The notes under the pieces: generated by a model
Told to the model about the DNA's origin: nothing
What the model saw: only the letters and a program-made list of their open reading frames with translations
Database searches by the model: none
Program-made: the position numbers and the translations under genes
Assembly: GCA_013375455.1 (NCBI GenBank)
Contig: JABXJT010000022.1
Span: forward strand, 4,223 to 68,222
Source of the DNA: Candidatus Helarchaeota archaeon
GTDB lineage: Archaea > Asgardarchaeota > Lokiarchaeia > Helarchaeales > HEL-GB-A
Direction of reading: 5' to 3'
DNA: 64,000 nucleotides
Part shown: piece after piece, positions 26,590-36,182 of the stretch
Layout of the letters: each line of letters begins with the position of its first letter
How positions within the stretch are numbered: the first letter of the stretch is position 1

Positions 26590-27123
26590 ATGGCAGCACG
26601 AGCGATTATTGGCATTCTGCTCGGAGTTTTATTCGCTCCTGTGGTCTATCTACTTTTAGTGTCCATCGGAGATCCGACCGCCTTTTCAAATTGGTTTTGG
26701 TCGATGACCAGTGACTTCAACACATTTCTTTCGTCATGGGTTAATGCGGGAGTCAATTCAACAATTGCCCCTCTTGCGACTACTGTTTCCCATCCATACA
26801 GCTTAATTTTAGGATTTGGTCCTACATACGGCATATTATCGGAGTGGATTCCTACCTACGCGCCTGCACTGATCACGTGGGCGCTTGTTGGTGCATGGGC
26901 TGGCGCTATCGAGCGTAGTGCAGGAAGAGGCCTTGGCGTTGGTATTGGCTGTTGGTTAGGCTGGCTCATTATTGGACTACTAGTCTTTTTCATAGCCCCA
27001 ACAATAATTGTCCCTCTTATTGTTGGATTTGTTGATCTCCTGCTGGGTATGTTGATGACTGCGATCGTTGTACTAGTGGTAGCGGTGATTTTCGGAGCGA
27101 TGACAAAATCTGAGGAATTTTAA
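26590..27123 (+). CDS. Small membrane protein, about four helices
   Basis: 177 residues with hydrophobic segments at about 3-25, 65-80, 90-125 and 130-172 and a glycine-rich character (GAIERSAGRGLGVGIGCWLG). GAGGA lies 7 bases before the ATG. No enzyme motif and no family recognised. It stands alone between PAC2 and metG. A T-rich tract after the stop (27131-27145) may end transcription. Confidence 0.6.
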   Translation: MAARAIIGILLGVLFAPVVYLLLVSIGDPTAFSNWFWSMTSDFNTFLSSWVNAGVNSTIAPLATTVSHPYSLILGFGPTYGILSEWIPTYAPALITWALVGAWAGAIERSAGRGLGVGIGCWLGWLIIGLLVFFIAPTIIVPLIVGFVDLLLGMLMTAIVVLVVAVIFGAMTKSEEF

Positions 27124-27130
27124 ATTCCAC

Positions 27131-27145
27131 ATTCTTTTTTTTTCT
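27131..27145 (+). terminator. T-rich tract after the small membrane-protein gene
   Basis: A run of nine T followed by CTCTC begins about 10 bases after the stop codon. Archaeal intrinsic termination needs little more than such a T tract. The assignment rests on position and composition only. Confidence 0.4.
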
Positions 27146-27214
27146 CTCGTTCTGTATTTTTTATTGTTAAATCCCAATCAATTTAATTTCCTTAGTATCA
27201 CTGATTGAGTTAAA

Positions 27215-29242
27215 TCAAAATATTTTAGAGCCCAGCTCAATCTCGCCATCTGGAACCAAAATTTTAATAATATTGTCTTTAATTGCAGCTAAAATCATTC
27301 CTTCTGAGAGTTCGCCTCTTAATTTTGTGGGCTGAAGGTTGACCAGGACGGCTATTAACTTTCCTATTAACTCTTCGGGTTTGTAAATATGCTTTAGCCC
27401 TGCTATGCACTGAATTTTGCGTTCTCCAATGTCGATGATTAATTTAATTAGTTTATCTGCTCCTTTTATCGATTGTGTATCAATAATTTTACCAATGCGA
27501 ATATCTAATTTTCTAAATTCATCTAGTGTTATTTGACCACCAAGTTTGGGCTGTTGGATTTCCGTTCTTTGCCTTATTAATTTAAGTTTTGACTTTATTT
27601 TTTTTGCTTTGATTTTAAAGAAGAGAGGTTTTGGAGGGAGTATTAGGTGCCCTGAGGGAATTGACAACTCAGAGGCTTCAGTCCAAGATGCTTTTGTAAA
27701 ATCGCTCTTAAGATTTAATGAATTCCATATTTTTCGGCAAGAATTGGGGATGAATGGGGATAATAAAATGGCAAGAGTGCGGACTAATTGAATGGATAAA
27801 TTTAGGGTTGTCCCGGTTTTCTGTTTATCTGTTTTAATTTGATGCCAAGGTTCTTTTACACTTAAGTAGTTATTTCCCTTTCGAGACAAGCCTATTACCT
27901 CTCGAAGCGCCGCTTTGAATTTAAAAGCCTCAATTAACTGTGCTACTTCTTGAGGAGTTTCTTTTATTGCTTGGATCAGTTCCTTATCATTATCATCTAA
28001 TGGACCACTTTCCGGAACTTTTCCCTCGAAGTAATTGGTGATGAAAGTTAGGGTTCGATGGATGAAATTCCCAAGCACGTCATTTAAATCGGAATTTACA
28101 TAAGTCGCGAATTCACTCAATGAGAAACTAACATCTTTTAACTCCGGTCTTGAGGCAATGAGGCTATAGCGCCAATAATCAACCGGAGCCAGCTCCAGAG
28201 CCTCATCTATCCAAATGCCGATATTGTGAGATTTACTAAACTTCTGGCCATCATATTGGAGATATTCGGTAGATGAAACATTATATGGCAACACATATTC
28301 CAATTCTGTGGCCAAAAGAAGTGCTGGAAAGATGAGCAGGTGAAAAGGGATATTATCCTTTCCAATAAAAAATACTGTTTTGGTCTCTTTTTTAAACCAA
28401 AAATCTTTCCAATAATTCGGTTTATTATTTATTTCCGCCCATTGTTTCGTTGCACTAACGTATCCTAACACTGCTTCAAACCAAACATAGACTGATTTAC
28501 CTTCTGATCCAGGAAACGGTGCTGGAATTCCCCATTTTAAGTCACGAGTTATCGCACGCGGTTTCAATCCTTCTCTTAGAATTCCAAGACACCAATTTCT
28601 AGCATTATCTGGAATCACGGGATGGGACTTTATGAAATTCTTTAAGGGTGTTTCAAATTTTTTAAAATCAAAATACCAATGTTTCGTCTTTTTAATGATG
28701 GGAGTTGTTGTTTTACAAATAGTACAATAAGGTTCTAGCAAATCAGTAGGTTCAAGCAAGCGATCACATGATTCACATTGATCTCCACGGGCATTTGAGC
28801 CACAATGCGGGCATTTCCCCTCAACATATCTATCTGGAAGAAAGAATTTATCTTTCGGGCAATAAAGCATTTGAATTTCCTGTGTGAAAATGTACCCATT
28901 ATTAAATACGGTTCGATAAAAATCTTGAACGTATTCTATATGAACTGGATTATGAGTTCTGGTATAATTATCAAATGAAATTGCCCATTTCTTAAATAAA
29001 TCACTAATTGAAGCATGTATTTTATCCGTGAGTTCCTTTGGTTCTAGACCTTGTTTTATGGCTGCTGCTGCATTTGGAGTTCCATGCTCGTCACTCCCTG
29101 AAACAAGTACTACTTCAGCCCCATTGGAACGTAAATATCGCGCAAACACATCTGCCGAAAGCGGCTGAATAAAATTACCCAGATGCGGAATGCCATATGC
29201 GTAAGGCCAGGCTGAAGTTACGACCCATTTCTCTTTGCTCAA
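27215..29242 (-). CDS. metG: Methionyl-tRNA synthetase
   Basis: 675 residues, a full-length MetRS. The class I signature is PYAYGIPHLGN (about 13-23, HLGN standing for HIGH), zinc knuckles follow (CPKD, CPHC, CESC, CTIC, about 130-200), and the second signature is KFSKS (about 340). The last about 110 residues form an EMAP/OB-type tRNA-binding domain (FRKLDIRIGKII, LRGELSEGMILAA). It charges both initiator and elongator tRNA-Met. It is transcribed alone, near the SAH hydrolase gene on the same strand. Confidence 0.95.
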   Translation of the reverse strand: MSKEKWVVTSAWPYAYGIPHLGNFIQPLSADVFARYLRSNGAEVVLVSGSDEHGTPNAAAAIKQGLEPKELTDKIHASISDLFKKWAISFDNYTRTHNPVHIEYVQDFYRTVFNNGYIFTQEIQMLYCPKDKFFLPDRYVEGKCPHCGSNARGDQCESCDRLLEPTDLLEPYCTICKTTTPIIKKTKHWYFDFKKFETPLKNFIKSHPVIPDNARNWCLGILREGLKPRAITRDLKWGIPAPFPGSEGKSVYVWFEAVLGYVSATKQWAEINNKPNYWKDFWFKKETKTVFFIGKDNIPFHLLIFPALLLATELEYVLPYNVSSTEYLQYDGQKFSKSHNIGIWIDEALELAPVDYWRYSLIASRPELKDVSFSLSEFATYVNSDLNDVLGNFIHRTLTFITNYFEGKVPESGPLDDNDKELIQAIKETPQEVAQLIEAFKFKAALREVIGLSRKGNNYLSVKEPWHQIKTDKQKTGTTLNLSIQLVRTLAILLSPFIPNSCRKIWNSLNLKSDFTKASWTEASELSIPSGHLILPPKPLFFKIKAKKIKSKLKLIRQRTEIQQPKLGGQITLDEFRKLDIRIGKIIDTQSIKGADKLIKLIIDIGERKIQCIAGLKHIYKPEELIGKLIAVLVNLQPTKLRGELSEGMILAAIKDNIIKILVPDGEIELGSKIF

Positions 29243-29392
29243 GGAACCACCACCGTTACTTCTTTATTATTCCAGTCATTGCTAATAAAATGGAGTAATT
29301 TCTGAAAATTAAGAATAATTGTATGGAATAAGCGATTGAATTTTATATAGTTTCCTGTCCCACTTAGAAAAATAAAGAAAAAAAAGATAGGA

Positions 29393-30658
29393 TCAAGTAC
29401 CTTCGTCGTAACTCGTTAGATATTTTTCTTGTTCAGGGGTCAATTTGTCTATTTGAATGCCCATGGATTCTAATTTCAAAGCTGCAACCTTATTATCAAT
29501 TTCAATTGGAACTTTATATACATCGGGCTTCAATTCTTTTCCTTTCTTAACAAGATACTCTGTACAAAGGGATTGATTGGCAAAACTCATATCCATAACT
29601 TCACTAGGATGCCCCTCTGCGGCAGCTAAATTCACTAATCGACCTTCTGCTAGTAGGTAGACTTTCCGGCCATCCTTTAATGTAAATTCTTCCACGTTTG
29701 GTTTTATCTTCCGTTTACCACTGGATGCTGCTTCAAGGTCAGGGATATTAATTTCGACGTTGAAATGCCCAGAATTTGCGAGTAGTACTCCATCTTTTAA
29801 GACGTCTATATGTTCACTGCTAACCACATCTTTATTGCCGGTAGAGCTAACAATTATATCGGCGATTTTTGCGGCTTCTTTCATTCCCATAACCCAGAAC
29901 CCATCCATGGTCGCCCTCAATGCTTTAACAGGATTTATTTCTGTTACAATAACATGCGCGCCCAAACCTCTTGCTCTCATTGCAATTCCTTTTGAACAAT
30001 GCCCATATCCAGCCACAACAAATTTTTTTCCAGCAATCATCACGGAAGTAGCTCGAAGAATTCCATCCATCGTGCTTTGACCAGTTCCATAAATGTTATC
30101 AAAATCCCACTTTGTTTCAGCATCATTTATAGCGATGATCGGATATTTCAACACACCATCTTTTGCCATTGCCCGTAATCGAATCACACCTGTAGTTGTT
30201 TCTTCACATCCTCCAATGAAATTTTCAATTAGATTCTGTCTTTCTGTGTGAGCTACATTGATTAAATCCGCGCCATCATCAAGGGTAATATTGGGTTCAA
30301 TATCTAGGACCTTATTGACACACCAGTAATACTCATCATGATTCTCCCGCCAGGCGAAAACTTTAATACCCTCTTCGACTAAAGCAGCAGCAACTTCATC
30401 CTGAGTTGAAAGCGGATTTGATGCACAAAGGGCAACTTCCGCTCCTCCTGCCTTCAAAGTTAGCACTAAGTTCGCGGTTTCTTTTGTAACATGGAGACAT
30501 ACTCCGAGTTTCAAATTTTTCAGCGGCTTCTCCTTTTTAAAACGCTCTTGAATCTTCATTACAACTGGCATATTTGCAGCAGACCATTCAATAGCTAACT
30601 TCCCCTGCGGAGCCAGGTTCATATCTTTTACTTTGTAATCTTGATCTGTAATTTTCAA
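29393..30658 (-). CDS. ahcY: S-adenosylhomocysteine hydrolase
   Basis: 421 residues. The NAD-binding motif VAGYGHCSKGIAMRARGLGA (about 218-237) and the substrate-site residues (DDGADL, AINDAETKWDFDN) are those of AdoHcy hydrolase. It splits S-adenosylhomocysteine to adenosine and homocysteine, relieving product inhibition of methylases. This fits a window with several methyltransferases and a homocysteine-forming pair at 52.3-54.2 kb. It appears complete. Confidence 0.95.
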   Translation of the reverse strand: MKITDQDYKVKDMNLAPQGKLAIEWSAANMPVVMKIQERFKKEKPLKNLKLGVCLHVTKETANLVLTLKAGGAEVALCASNPLSTQDEVAAALVEEGIKVFAWRENHDEYYWCVNKVLDIEPNITLDDGADLINVAHTERQNLIENFIGGCEETTTGVIRLRAMAKDGVLKYPIIAINDAETKWDFDNIYGTGQSTMDGILRATSVMIAGKKFVVAGYGHCSKGIAMRARGLGAHVIVTEINPVKALRATMDGFWVMGMKEAAKIADIIVSSTGNKDVVSSEHIDVLKDGVLLANSGHFNVEINIPDLEAASSGKRKIKPNVEEFTLKDGRKVYLLAEGRLVNLAAAEGHPSEVMDMSFANQSLCTEYLVKKGKELKPDVYKVPIEIDNKVAALKLESMGIQIDKLTPEQEKYLTSYDEGT

Positions 30659-30770
30659 TCACCTTAATATGTGGGGGTTAATTGAAATATAAAACTTTTT
30701 TTATTGATTTCGAATTAAATGCATAAAATTAATGTATTAAATTCACCATCCCATAACTTGAGGTCTTAAA

Positions 30771-31679
30771 TTGTTTGATTCACTAGAGGAATTAGATCAA
30801 AAGATACTTGAAATACTAAAAGATGATCATCGAAAACCATTCACAGAGATAGCGACAGATCTGGGGATATCTCGCAATACTGTAAATAATAAAATTAAGA
30901 AATTGGTGCAAAAGGGCATAATAAGAAACTATACAATAGTTGTTGATCCAAATTGGTTTTTCGATAAAACTATCTTTATTGAAATTAAAACTAATCCACA
31001 TGAACCATGGTTAGCTGAAGGACTACAAAATCTCTATGAATGTGAGTTAATTGATGGAATAATTGGCGAATATTCTTTAATATTGAAAGTCAGAGTAAGA
31101 GAAGATTTTGATGTGACATTAAATCAAATTGATTCCTTAATGGCCAAAAGCGCTTCAAAAAAGTATCACATCATCGATATCATCCATATTTATAAAGAAA
31201 ATGGTTATGTATTCGGTGAATCAATCAAGAAGAGAGAAATTGACCTAAAGGATTTAGAAATAATTGAAATTTTACGGAATCAAGGGAAGAAACCACTAAC
31301 CCATAGTCAAATTAGCCAATTCTTGAAAAAAAGAAGGATAAATATCTCACAACCAGCCGTATCTAAACGAATTAAGGGGTTAGAGGATTTAATTAAAAAA
31401 TTCACAATCATTCCAGATCTTACGAAATTAGGAATAAAAATCAAATTCTATGTGAGGATCAAAGTCGATCCTGCTAGCTACAATGCAACAGCTTTGGAAT
31501 TCTTATCAAATCAACCCCAAATAACTGATCTTTATCGCACTGGGGAGAACTACGGACTTTTGGCAATCGTCCGAGCAGAAGATATCGATTTTTATAATAA
31601 TTTTATTCAAAATCTTTATACAGATTCACGGATTCTAGACACTCATACCACTCTCGTTTTAGAGGAAAGGAAAAAATAG
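30771..31679 (+). CDS. Lrp/AsnC-like regulator with two HTH-plus-RAM units
   Basis: 302 residues, about twice the usual Lrp length. Unit 1 has an HTH at about 20-45 (FTEIATDLGISRNTVNNKI) and a sensor-like half. Unit 2 has an HTH at about 178-210 (LTHSQISQFLKKRRINISQP) and a second ligand-binding-like half (YRTGENYGLLAIVRAED). Tandem fusion gives a covalent pseudo-dimer. The TTG start at 30771 is supported by TTGAGGT. It is divergent from ahcY, which it may control; ligand unknown. Confidence 0.75.
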   Translation: MFDSLEELDQKILEILKDDHRKPFTEIATDLGISRNTVNNKIKKLVQKGIIRNYTIVVDPNWFFDKTIFIEIKTNPHEPWLAEGLQNLYECELIDGIIGEYSLILKVRVREDFDVTLNQIDSLMAKSASKKYHIIDIIHIYKENGYVFGESIKKREIDLKDLEIIEILRNQGKKPLTHSQISQFLKKRRINISQPAVSKRIKGLEDLIKKFTIIPDLTKLGIKIKFYVRIKVDPASYNATALEFLSNQPQITDLYRTGENYGLLAIVRAEDIDFYNNFIQNLYTDSRILDTHTTLVLEERKK

Positions 31680-31736
31680 TAGTATTCATTTGTTAATGAT
31701 CAGATAAAGTATAAGATATTCATCCAGGCGAAGTTA

Positions 31737-32252
31737 TTGACGGCACCTAGAAACTCTTGTGATGTTTGCGGTCGGAAGATAACTGGCAAACCTCAATTCC
31801 GGTTTTTTGAAGGGGCGCGGCTGATGGTTTGCGAAATATGTGCGCGCTTTGCCGAAAAACAACCACCTCCCCAAAAGGCTCCAGCTACCCAAAGAACTAA
31901 AAAATATACCCCACGTCCAAAAAGAAGGATTCCAAAAAGATCTTTACAGGATATGGAGCTCCGAGACGATTATGCAAAAGTGATCAGAGAAGCTAGAGAG
32001 CAGAAAGGCTGGACACAAACGGAATTAGCAAATCAATTAATCGAGCGATTATCATTAGTTCGCCGGATTGAAAGTGGGAAAATGCAGCCTAACATACAGG
32101 TTATTGAAAAATTAGAAAAAGAGTTGGAGATCAATCTATTAATATCCACGAGTGATATTCCCGAGATAAAACTTGAATCAAAACTTCCCGGTGATATGAC
32201 TTTAGGTGATGTAGTTCATCTTAAGAAGAAGAAGAAAAAAGATGAGGACTAA
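31737..32252 (+). CDS. mbf1: Multiprotein bridging factor 1 (aMBF1)
   Basis: 171 residues. An N-terminal zinc ribbon (CDVCGRKI, CEICARF) is followed by a basic linker and a Cro-type HTH (about 80-135: DYAKVIREAREQKGWTQTEL, then LSLVRRIESGKMQPN). This is the standard archaeal MBF1 layout. It acts as a basal transcription or ribosome-associated cofactor. The start is a TTG at 31737. The C-terminus is a lysine-rich tail. Confidence 0.9.
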   Translation: MTAPRNSCDVCGRKITGKPQFRFFEGARLMVCEICARFAEKQPPPQKAPATQRTKKYTPRPKRRIPKRSLQDMELRDDYAKVIREAREQKGWTQTELANQLIERLSLVRRIESGKMQPNIQVIEKLEKELEINLLISTSDIPEIKLESKLPGDMTLGDVVHLKKKKKKDED

Positions 32253-32253
32253 T

Positions 32254-32796
32254 TTAATCTTCATCTTCATCCAATTTTCGTAATATCTTTTTATTTTTAG
32301 AGGGAATGATTTCTAGTTTTGCATTCTTATGTTTTTTATTGAATTCTTCACCTAGAAAGAAATGATCCAGAAAAATGGCTAAAGCAGCAATTTCTGAATG
32401 TGGTTGGTTGGTGATGGAAACATTGTATGTGGCAAGATCATAAACTTCTTTAGGAACCTTCTTAGCCCCTACAACGACAAGCTTATCCTTTTGCGAATTA
32501 CGGATTTCTTCAATTAAATTTGGTAGAGGAATGCCATACATCGTAAGATGAATTATTTCACCCCCCGATTTTTTCCATTCTTTTAAGATTTTTAGAGAAT
32601 TCTTTCCCATTTCTAGAGAAAAATTCCCACCAAATCGATCGCTTACGTCTTCAATGGCATTTTGTACTTCTGAGTCCTTTACATCACCAATGATGATCCC
32701 ATTCGCTCCAAATGCCCGTGCCACGAGGGCAATATGGGTCGTAATTCTTTTATCACGCTCGAACCGATGGCCCATCCGTAATACTACAAGTTTCAT
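32254..32796 (-). CDS. trm56: tRNA 2'-O-ribose methyltransferase Trm56
   Basis: 180 residues of SPOUT type. The N-terminus reads VVLRMGHRFERDKRITTHIA, and the knot region carries LTMYGIPL (about 92-99), VVVGAKKVP and SITNQPHSEIAALAIFLD. This is the pattern of archaeal aTrm56, which methylates the ribose of C56 in the tRNA T-loop. A charged tail follows. It is convergent with mbf1, with 1 base between the stop codons. C56 is present in both tRNAs of the window. Confidence 0.9.
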   Translation of the reverse strand: MKLVVLRMGHRFERDKRITTHIALVARAFGANGIIIGDVKDSEVQNAIEDVSDRFGGNFSLEMGKNSLKILKEWKKSGGEIIHLTMYGIPLPNLIEEIRNSQKDKLVVVGAKKVPKEVYDLATYNVSITNQPHSEIAALAIFLDHFFLGEEFNKKHKNAKLEIIPSKNKKILRKLDEDED

Positions 32797-32881
32797 TCAG
32801 TTCACTATTAACTTAAAGCAATAAGTTTTTGATGGTTGATCTGTAGTGAATGTTTATTAATCTGAAATAACCTGAAATGCG

Positions 32882-33649
32882 ATGAAATCCATAACACTTC
32901 TAGAAAAATCATACGGTACCTATAAAGTTGCAGCATTGAACGCCTTCCGGCGTAATTTATCCAAGGAATTGGAAGGATTAGAGGTACAAATCAAAAAGGT
33001 AAATCTACACCCTCGCAATTGGATCACTGTGGAAGTAGAGGGAGATGATGAAGAGGCAGCCTATAACTTGTTACAGCATTATTATGGTACTACATGTTCT
33101 TTTGATCAACTAGAAAAAGACCAAACAAGAAAGGGGAAATTGCTTCAGACAGGTAAATATGGCTACGGTTTTTTCATTGATATTGGGATTGATTCGGCTA
33201 AAATAATTGATGCGTTCATCCCACTCTACGCGCTCCGCCAGCAACTCGCAAAGAATGAAAAATTACCGTTACGAAGACTGTCAAACCTCTATGGATTTTT
33301 AGATAATCTATCGTTGGAAGTTCGGATTGAATCGATTGACCGATTACAAAGAAAAATTCAAGTTGTTCTAAGTGATGCTCAAATAAATACATTTGAAAAG
33401 TGGATTAGGTCTAAACTAGAAAGATTGATCGTTGTTGGAGTGACTAGACATCATCTTAAGAAAGTTATTATTAATTCTGGTCATCTCCGTGATATCACAT
33501 CAATTGATCGACTTGGTTTTCTCGAAGAAATGATTATTTGTAAGCGTGGAACAAACGCTCCTGGAATCCTCTCAGAAATTGGATCATCTCTCCCAGAATC
33601 CCAAATTCAACTCTTCATCCCGACCAAATTGGAAGCGTACATTTCATAA
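32882..33649 (+). CDS. DUF2110 family protein
   Basis: 255 residues. The N-terminal part (LLEKSYGTYKVAALNAF) and the S1/OB-like strand region (GKLLQTGKYGYGFFIDIGI, about 88-106) match archaeal DUF2110 proteins. The central OB-like fold suggests nucleic-acid binding, but the function is not established. It is followed after 3 bases by a TlyA-like methylase, so the pair is probably co-transcribed and both may act on RNA. Confidence 0.7.
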   Translation: MKSITLLEKSYGTYKVAALNAFRRNLSKELEGLEVQIKKVNLHPRNWITVEVEGDDEEAAYNLLQHYYGTTCSFDQLEKDQTRKGKLLQTGKYGYGFFIDIGIDSAKIIDAFIPLYALRQQLAKNEKLPLRRLSNLYGFLDNLSLEVRIESIDRLQRKIQVVLSDAQINTFEKWIRSKLERLIVVGVTRHHLKKVIINSGHLRDITSIDRLGFLEEMIICKRGTNAPGILSEIGSSLPESQIQLFIPTKLEAYIS

Positions 33650-33661
33650 AGGATGTCTTCT

Positions 33662-34348
33662 ATGGGGCGCTTGGATATATTCTTGGTAGAAAATAATCTA
33701 ATTCCGACACGCAGTCGCGCAAAACGGGCAATTTTATATGGATTAGTCAAGGTTAATGGAAAATTTATTCGAAAACCTGCTAGTTCCGTTAAAAAAAGTG
33801 ATAAAGTAGAAATTTTAGATGAATTGGCAACAAAATCTGTTGGATATTGGAAACTTCAGGCCATCCTTAATTCAATCGATTTGGAATTATTTAAATCCAC
33901 AGATAGGGTGCTTGATTTAGGATCAAGCGCGGGTGGATTTCTCGAATTTGTTGCAAAACGCTGCCAAAAAGTGTATGGGGTTGAGATTTCTGATGAATTC
34001 GCACCGCAATTATATTATCTAAAACAGAAATATCCAAATATTTCTGTCCAAATTACTGATGCTTTTAAACTAGATCCACGGAATCTTCCAGATTTCGGAC
34101 AAATCGATACCCTGTTAATCGATTTAACCCTCGACCCAAGCGATTCAATCAAAATTTTAGAAAAGTTTTTGCTTTCATTAAAGCCACAGGGATATATCAT
34201 AATGGCAATTAAGATAGGCGATCGTTCTCCTAACGAATATAAAAAAAATGTAAAAGCTTCCTTTAAAACACTGAATTTAAAGATATTACGGATTCTTGAT
34301 ATCGATCCGGAGAAAAAGGAGCTCCATGTTATTGCGCAAAAACAATAG
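33662..34348 (+). CDS. S4-domain rRNA methyltransferase, TlyA family
   Basis: 228 residues from ATG 33662, chosen because AAAGGA lies 7 bases before it; an earlier ATG at 33653 lacks spacing. An S4 RNA-binding domain (about 1-60, RLDIFLVENNLIPTRSRAKR) is fused to a FtsJ/RrmJ-like Rossmann domain with SAM loop VLDLGSSAGGFLEF (about 83-96). TlyA proteins 2'-O-methylate rRNA. The putative catalytic tetrad includes the K in the first S4 region after SVGYWKLQ and the D of TLLIDLTLD. The target is unknown. Confidence 0.85.
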   Translation: MGRLDIFLVENNLIPTRSRAKRAILYGLVKVNGKFIRKPASSVKKSDKVEILDELATKSVGYWKLQAILNSIDLELFKSTDRVLDLGSSAGGFLEFVAKRCQKVYGVEISDEFAPQLYYLKQKYPNISVQITDAFKLDPRNLPDFGQIDTLLIDLTLDPSDSIKILEKFLLSLKPQGYIIMAIKIGDRSPNEYKKNVKASFKTLNLKILRILDIDPEKKELHVIAQKQ

Positions 34349-34361
34349 TTTGTAAAATTAG

Positions 34362-34435
34362 TGGACGGGGAGGGATTTGGACCCTCGACCACTGCCTCGT
34401 AAGGGCAGTATCATACCAGTCTAGACCACCCGTCC
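34362..34435 (-). tRNA. tRNA-Val(TAC)
   Basis: Minus-strand cloverleaf of 74 nt: acceptor GGACGGG/CCCGTCC, discriminator A, no encoded CCA. The anticodon arm is CTGCC-CTTACGA-GGCAG, giving anticodon TAC (Val). The T-arm is GAGGG-TCCAAAT-CCCTC. The T-loop therefore has C where U/pseudouridine 55 is expected. No intron. It lies between the TlyA-like gene and the DNA methylase gene. Confidence 0.92.
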
Positions 34436-34601
34436 AGGGGTTACTTCGCTATTCACTATCTTGTTCGGTTGATTCGATTAAAACTCTTTTATCCTAATTA
34501 ATTTAACAATTAGATTAAATCAAAATATTATATAGTTTTTGCTCCTTTATTCCTTATAATGAAATTTTCCTCCTATAAAATTCGAGTTCTGAAGGATTGA
34601 A

Positions 34602-35570
34602 ATGATGGCAAAGAAAATTCTGGACCTCTTTTGCGGAGCTGGGGGATTTGCTGCGGGGTTCCAAGCTGTGGGATTCGAAATTGCGGCAGCCATCGATCTA
34701 TCCTACAATGCCTTCCAAACCTACAAGCATAATTTTCCCAATGCTATCGTCTTAAATGAAAACATTCATGAACTTCACACAGAAGATATTCTCGAGAGGA
34801 TTGAGGATGTTCCTGATGTTATTATAGCTGCGCCGCCATGCGAAGCCTATACCTCTGCAAATAAAAAACGACAGAAAAACCCCCTGAAACGTTTATATGA
34901 AGACGAGCGGGGGCAGTTGGTTCTGGATGCCATACGAATTATTGGTGATATACGTCCAAAGCTGTTTGTTCTTGAAAATGTCCCTGAACTTCTCTCAGGT
35001 GAATTAAAATGGGCTCTCCGCCGTGAATTTAAACAAGTCGGATTTGAACAAGTCTATTTTAACATCCTATTTGCGGAAGACTATGGAAGTCCAAGCAAAC
35101 GGAAGCGGGTTTTCATCTCGAATATTCAAATTACACCCAAAAAACAGCCTCACAATTTAATTGTTCAGGATATATTAACACTACCACCACCTACGTCATT
35201 TCATGATCTTTTGAACCATAGTTGGTGCCCAATCGCCCCTAAAAAGCAAAAGAAGATTGGAAAGCTGAAACCTGGTAATGCCCTTGTTTTCTATCAATCC
35301 GCAAGTCGAAAAACTTATACCAATTGGGTACGGTTACAACCAAATAGAATCGCTCCAACGGTTATAGGACACAGTCGATTCATTCACCCTTATGAAGATC
35401 GAGTGCTCACCGTGCGCGAAAATGCCCGTCTGATGGGTTTTCCTGACCACCATTACTTTATTGGGGGATTAGATGACCAGTACGATCAAGTGGGGGAAGC
35501 TGTGCCCGTTCCCCTTGCGACTGCGATTGCCCAATTTTGTTCATCAATTGTAAATTTCAAGAATAAATGA
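34602..35570 (+). CDS. DNA (cytosine-5) methyltransferase, orphan
   Basis: 322 residues. Motif I is LDLFCGAGGFAAGF (about 7-20), motif IV has the catalytic Cys in APPCEAYTSA (about 85-94, Glu instead of the usual Gln after Cys), motif VI is ENVPEL, motif VIII is QSASRKTYTNW-like, and motifs IX/X are RENARLMGFPD and YDQVGEAVPVPLA. It should methylate C5 of cytosine in DNA. No restriction nuclease or specificity partner is adjacent. It lies next to a tRNA gene, a common landing site for transferred DNA. Recognition sequence unknown. Confidence 0.88.
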   Translation: MMAKKILDLFCGAGGFAAGFQAVGFEIAAAIDLSYNAFQTYKHNFPNAIVLNENIHELHTEDILERIEDVPDVIIAAPPCEAYTSANKKRQKNPLKRLYEDERGQLVLDAIRIIGDIRPKLFVLENVPELLSGELKWALRREFKQVGFEQVYFNILFAEDYGSPSKRKRVFISNIQITPKKQPHNLIVQDILTLPPPTSFHDLLNHSWCPIAPKKQKKIGKLKPGNALVFYQSASRKTYTNWVRLQPNRIAPTVIGHSRFIHPYEDRVLTVRENARLMGFPDHHYFIGGLDDQYDQVGEAVPVPLATAIAQFCSSIVNFKNK

Positions 35571-35580
35571 AAAATTCTAC

Positions 35581-36153
35581 CTATCTGATAGTGACTGGGG
35601 TCTTTTGAAAAATAGTATAAATTGTTGTTTTAAAAATATCATGCGTAAAATTGGGAGGAATTATTTCTTTTAATTTACCAAAAAGAGTTTGAGAAAGGCG
35701 CTCTTCTGTAAAATCGGGGTGATCTTCTAAGTTTGGGTCAAATTTATGCAAGAAAATTGTAAAATCTACTTTTAAACTATTTTTTACAAGGTATTCGACA
35801 ATTATTTTCAGATAATCAAAGGCAAGATCGTACCTCTCGGTGTCCTGAACGTCAATGACGAAAAAGATTTTATCAACTTCAATGAAATACTCATCTAGAT
35901 GTTGGAAATAATCCGTCCGGTATTGTTCTTGACCACCAAAATCCCAGACGGTGAATAGGGTATCTCGATCTTGAAAACTCACAATAACGCGACCCTGGGT
36001 CGGTCTCAGGGAGCAATATGATAACAGATTGGTGTCCCTTTGCAAGCTTAATAAAATTGAAGTTTTCCCTGCATCATCCAATCCCATTATCAAAATTTTT
36101 CTGATTTTACTTCCATTATTTTTAATACTCATATGATCTTTCTCTATTTTCAT
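35581..36153 (-). CDS. Rag/Arf-like small GTPase
   Basis: 190 residues. The P-loop is MGLDDAGKTSILLSL (about 23-37), switch II is WDFGGQEQYR and the base-specificity motif is HKFD (about 132-135) as in Gtr/Rag GTPases (HKMD), not NKxD. The order fits the Rag/Arf-like group found in Asgard archaea. There is no lipidation signal; the C-terminus ends shortly after the last strand. It follows an ArsR regulator gene after 29 bases on the same strand, so its expression is probably controlled by that repressor. An internal ATG (residue 8) could also be the start. Confidence 0.85.
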   Translation of the reverse strand: MKIEKDHMSIKNNGSKIRKILIMGLDDAGKTSILLSLQRDTNLLSYCSLRPTQGRVIVSFQDRDTLFTVWDFGGQEQYRTDYFQHLDEYFIEVDKIFFVIDVQDTERYDLAFDYLKIIVEYLVKNSLKVDFTIFLHKFDPNLEDHPDFTEERLSQTLFGKLKEIIPPNFTHDIFKTTIYTIFQKTPVTIR

Positions 36154-36182
36154 TAAATTATTCGACTTTTTGAATTAAATAC

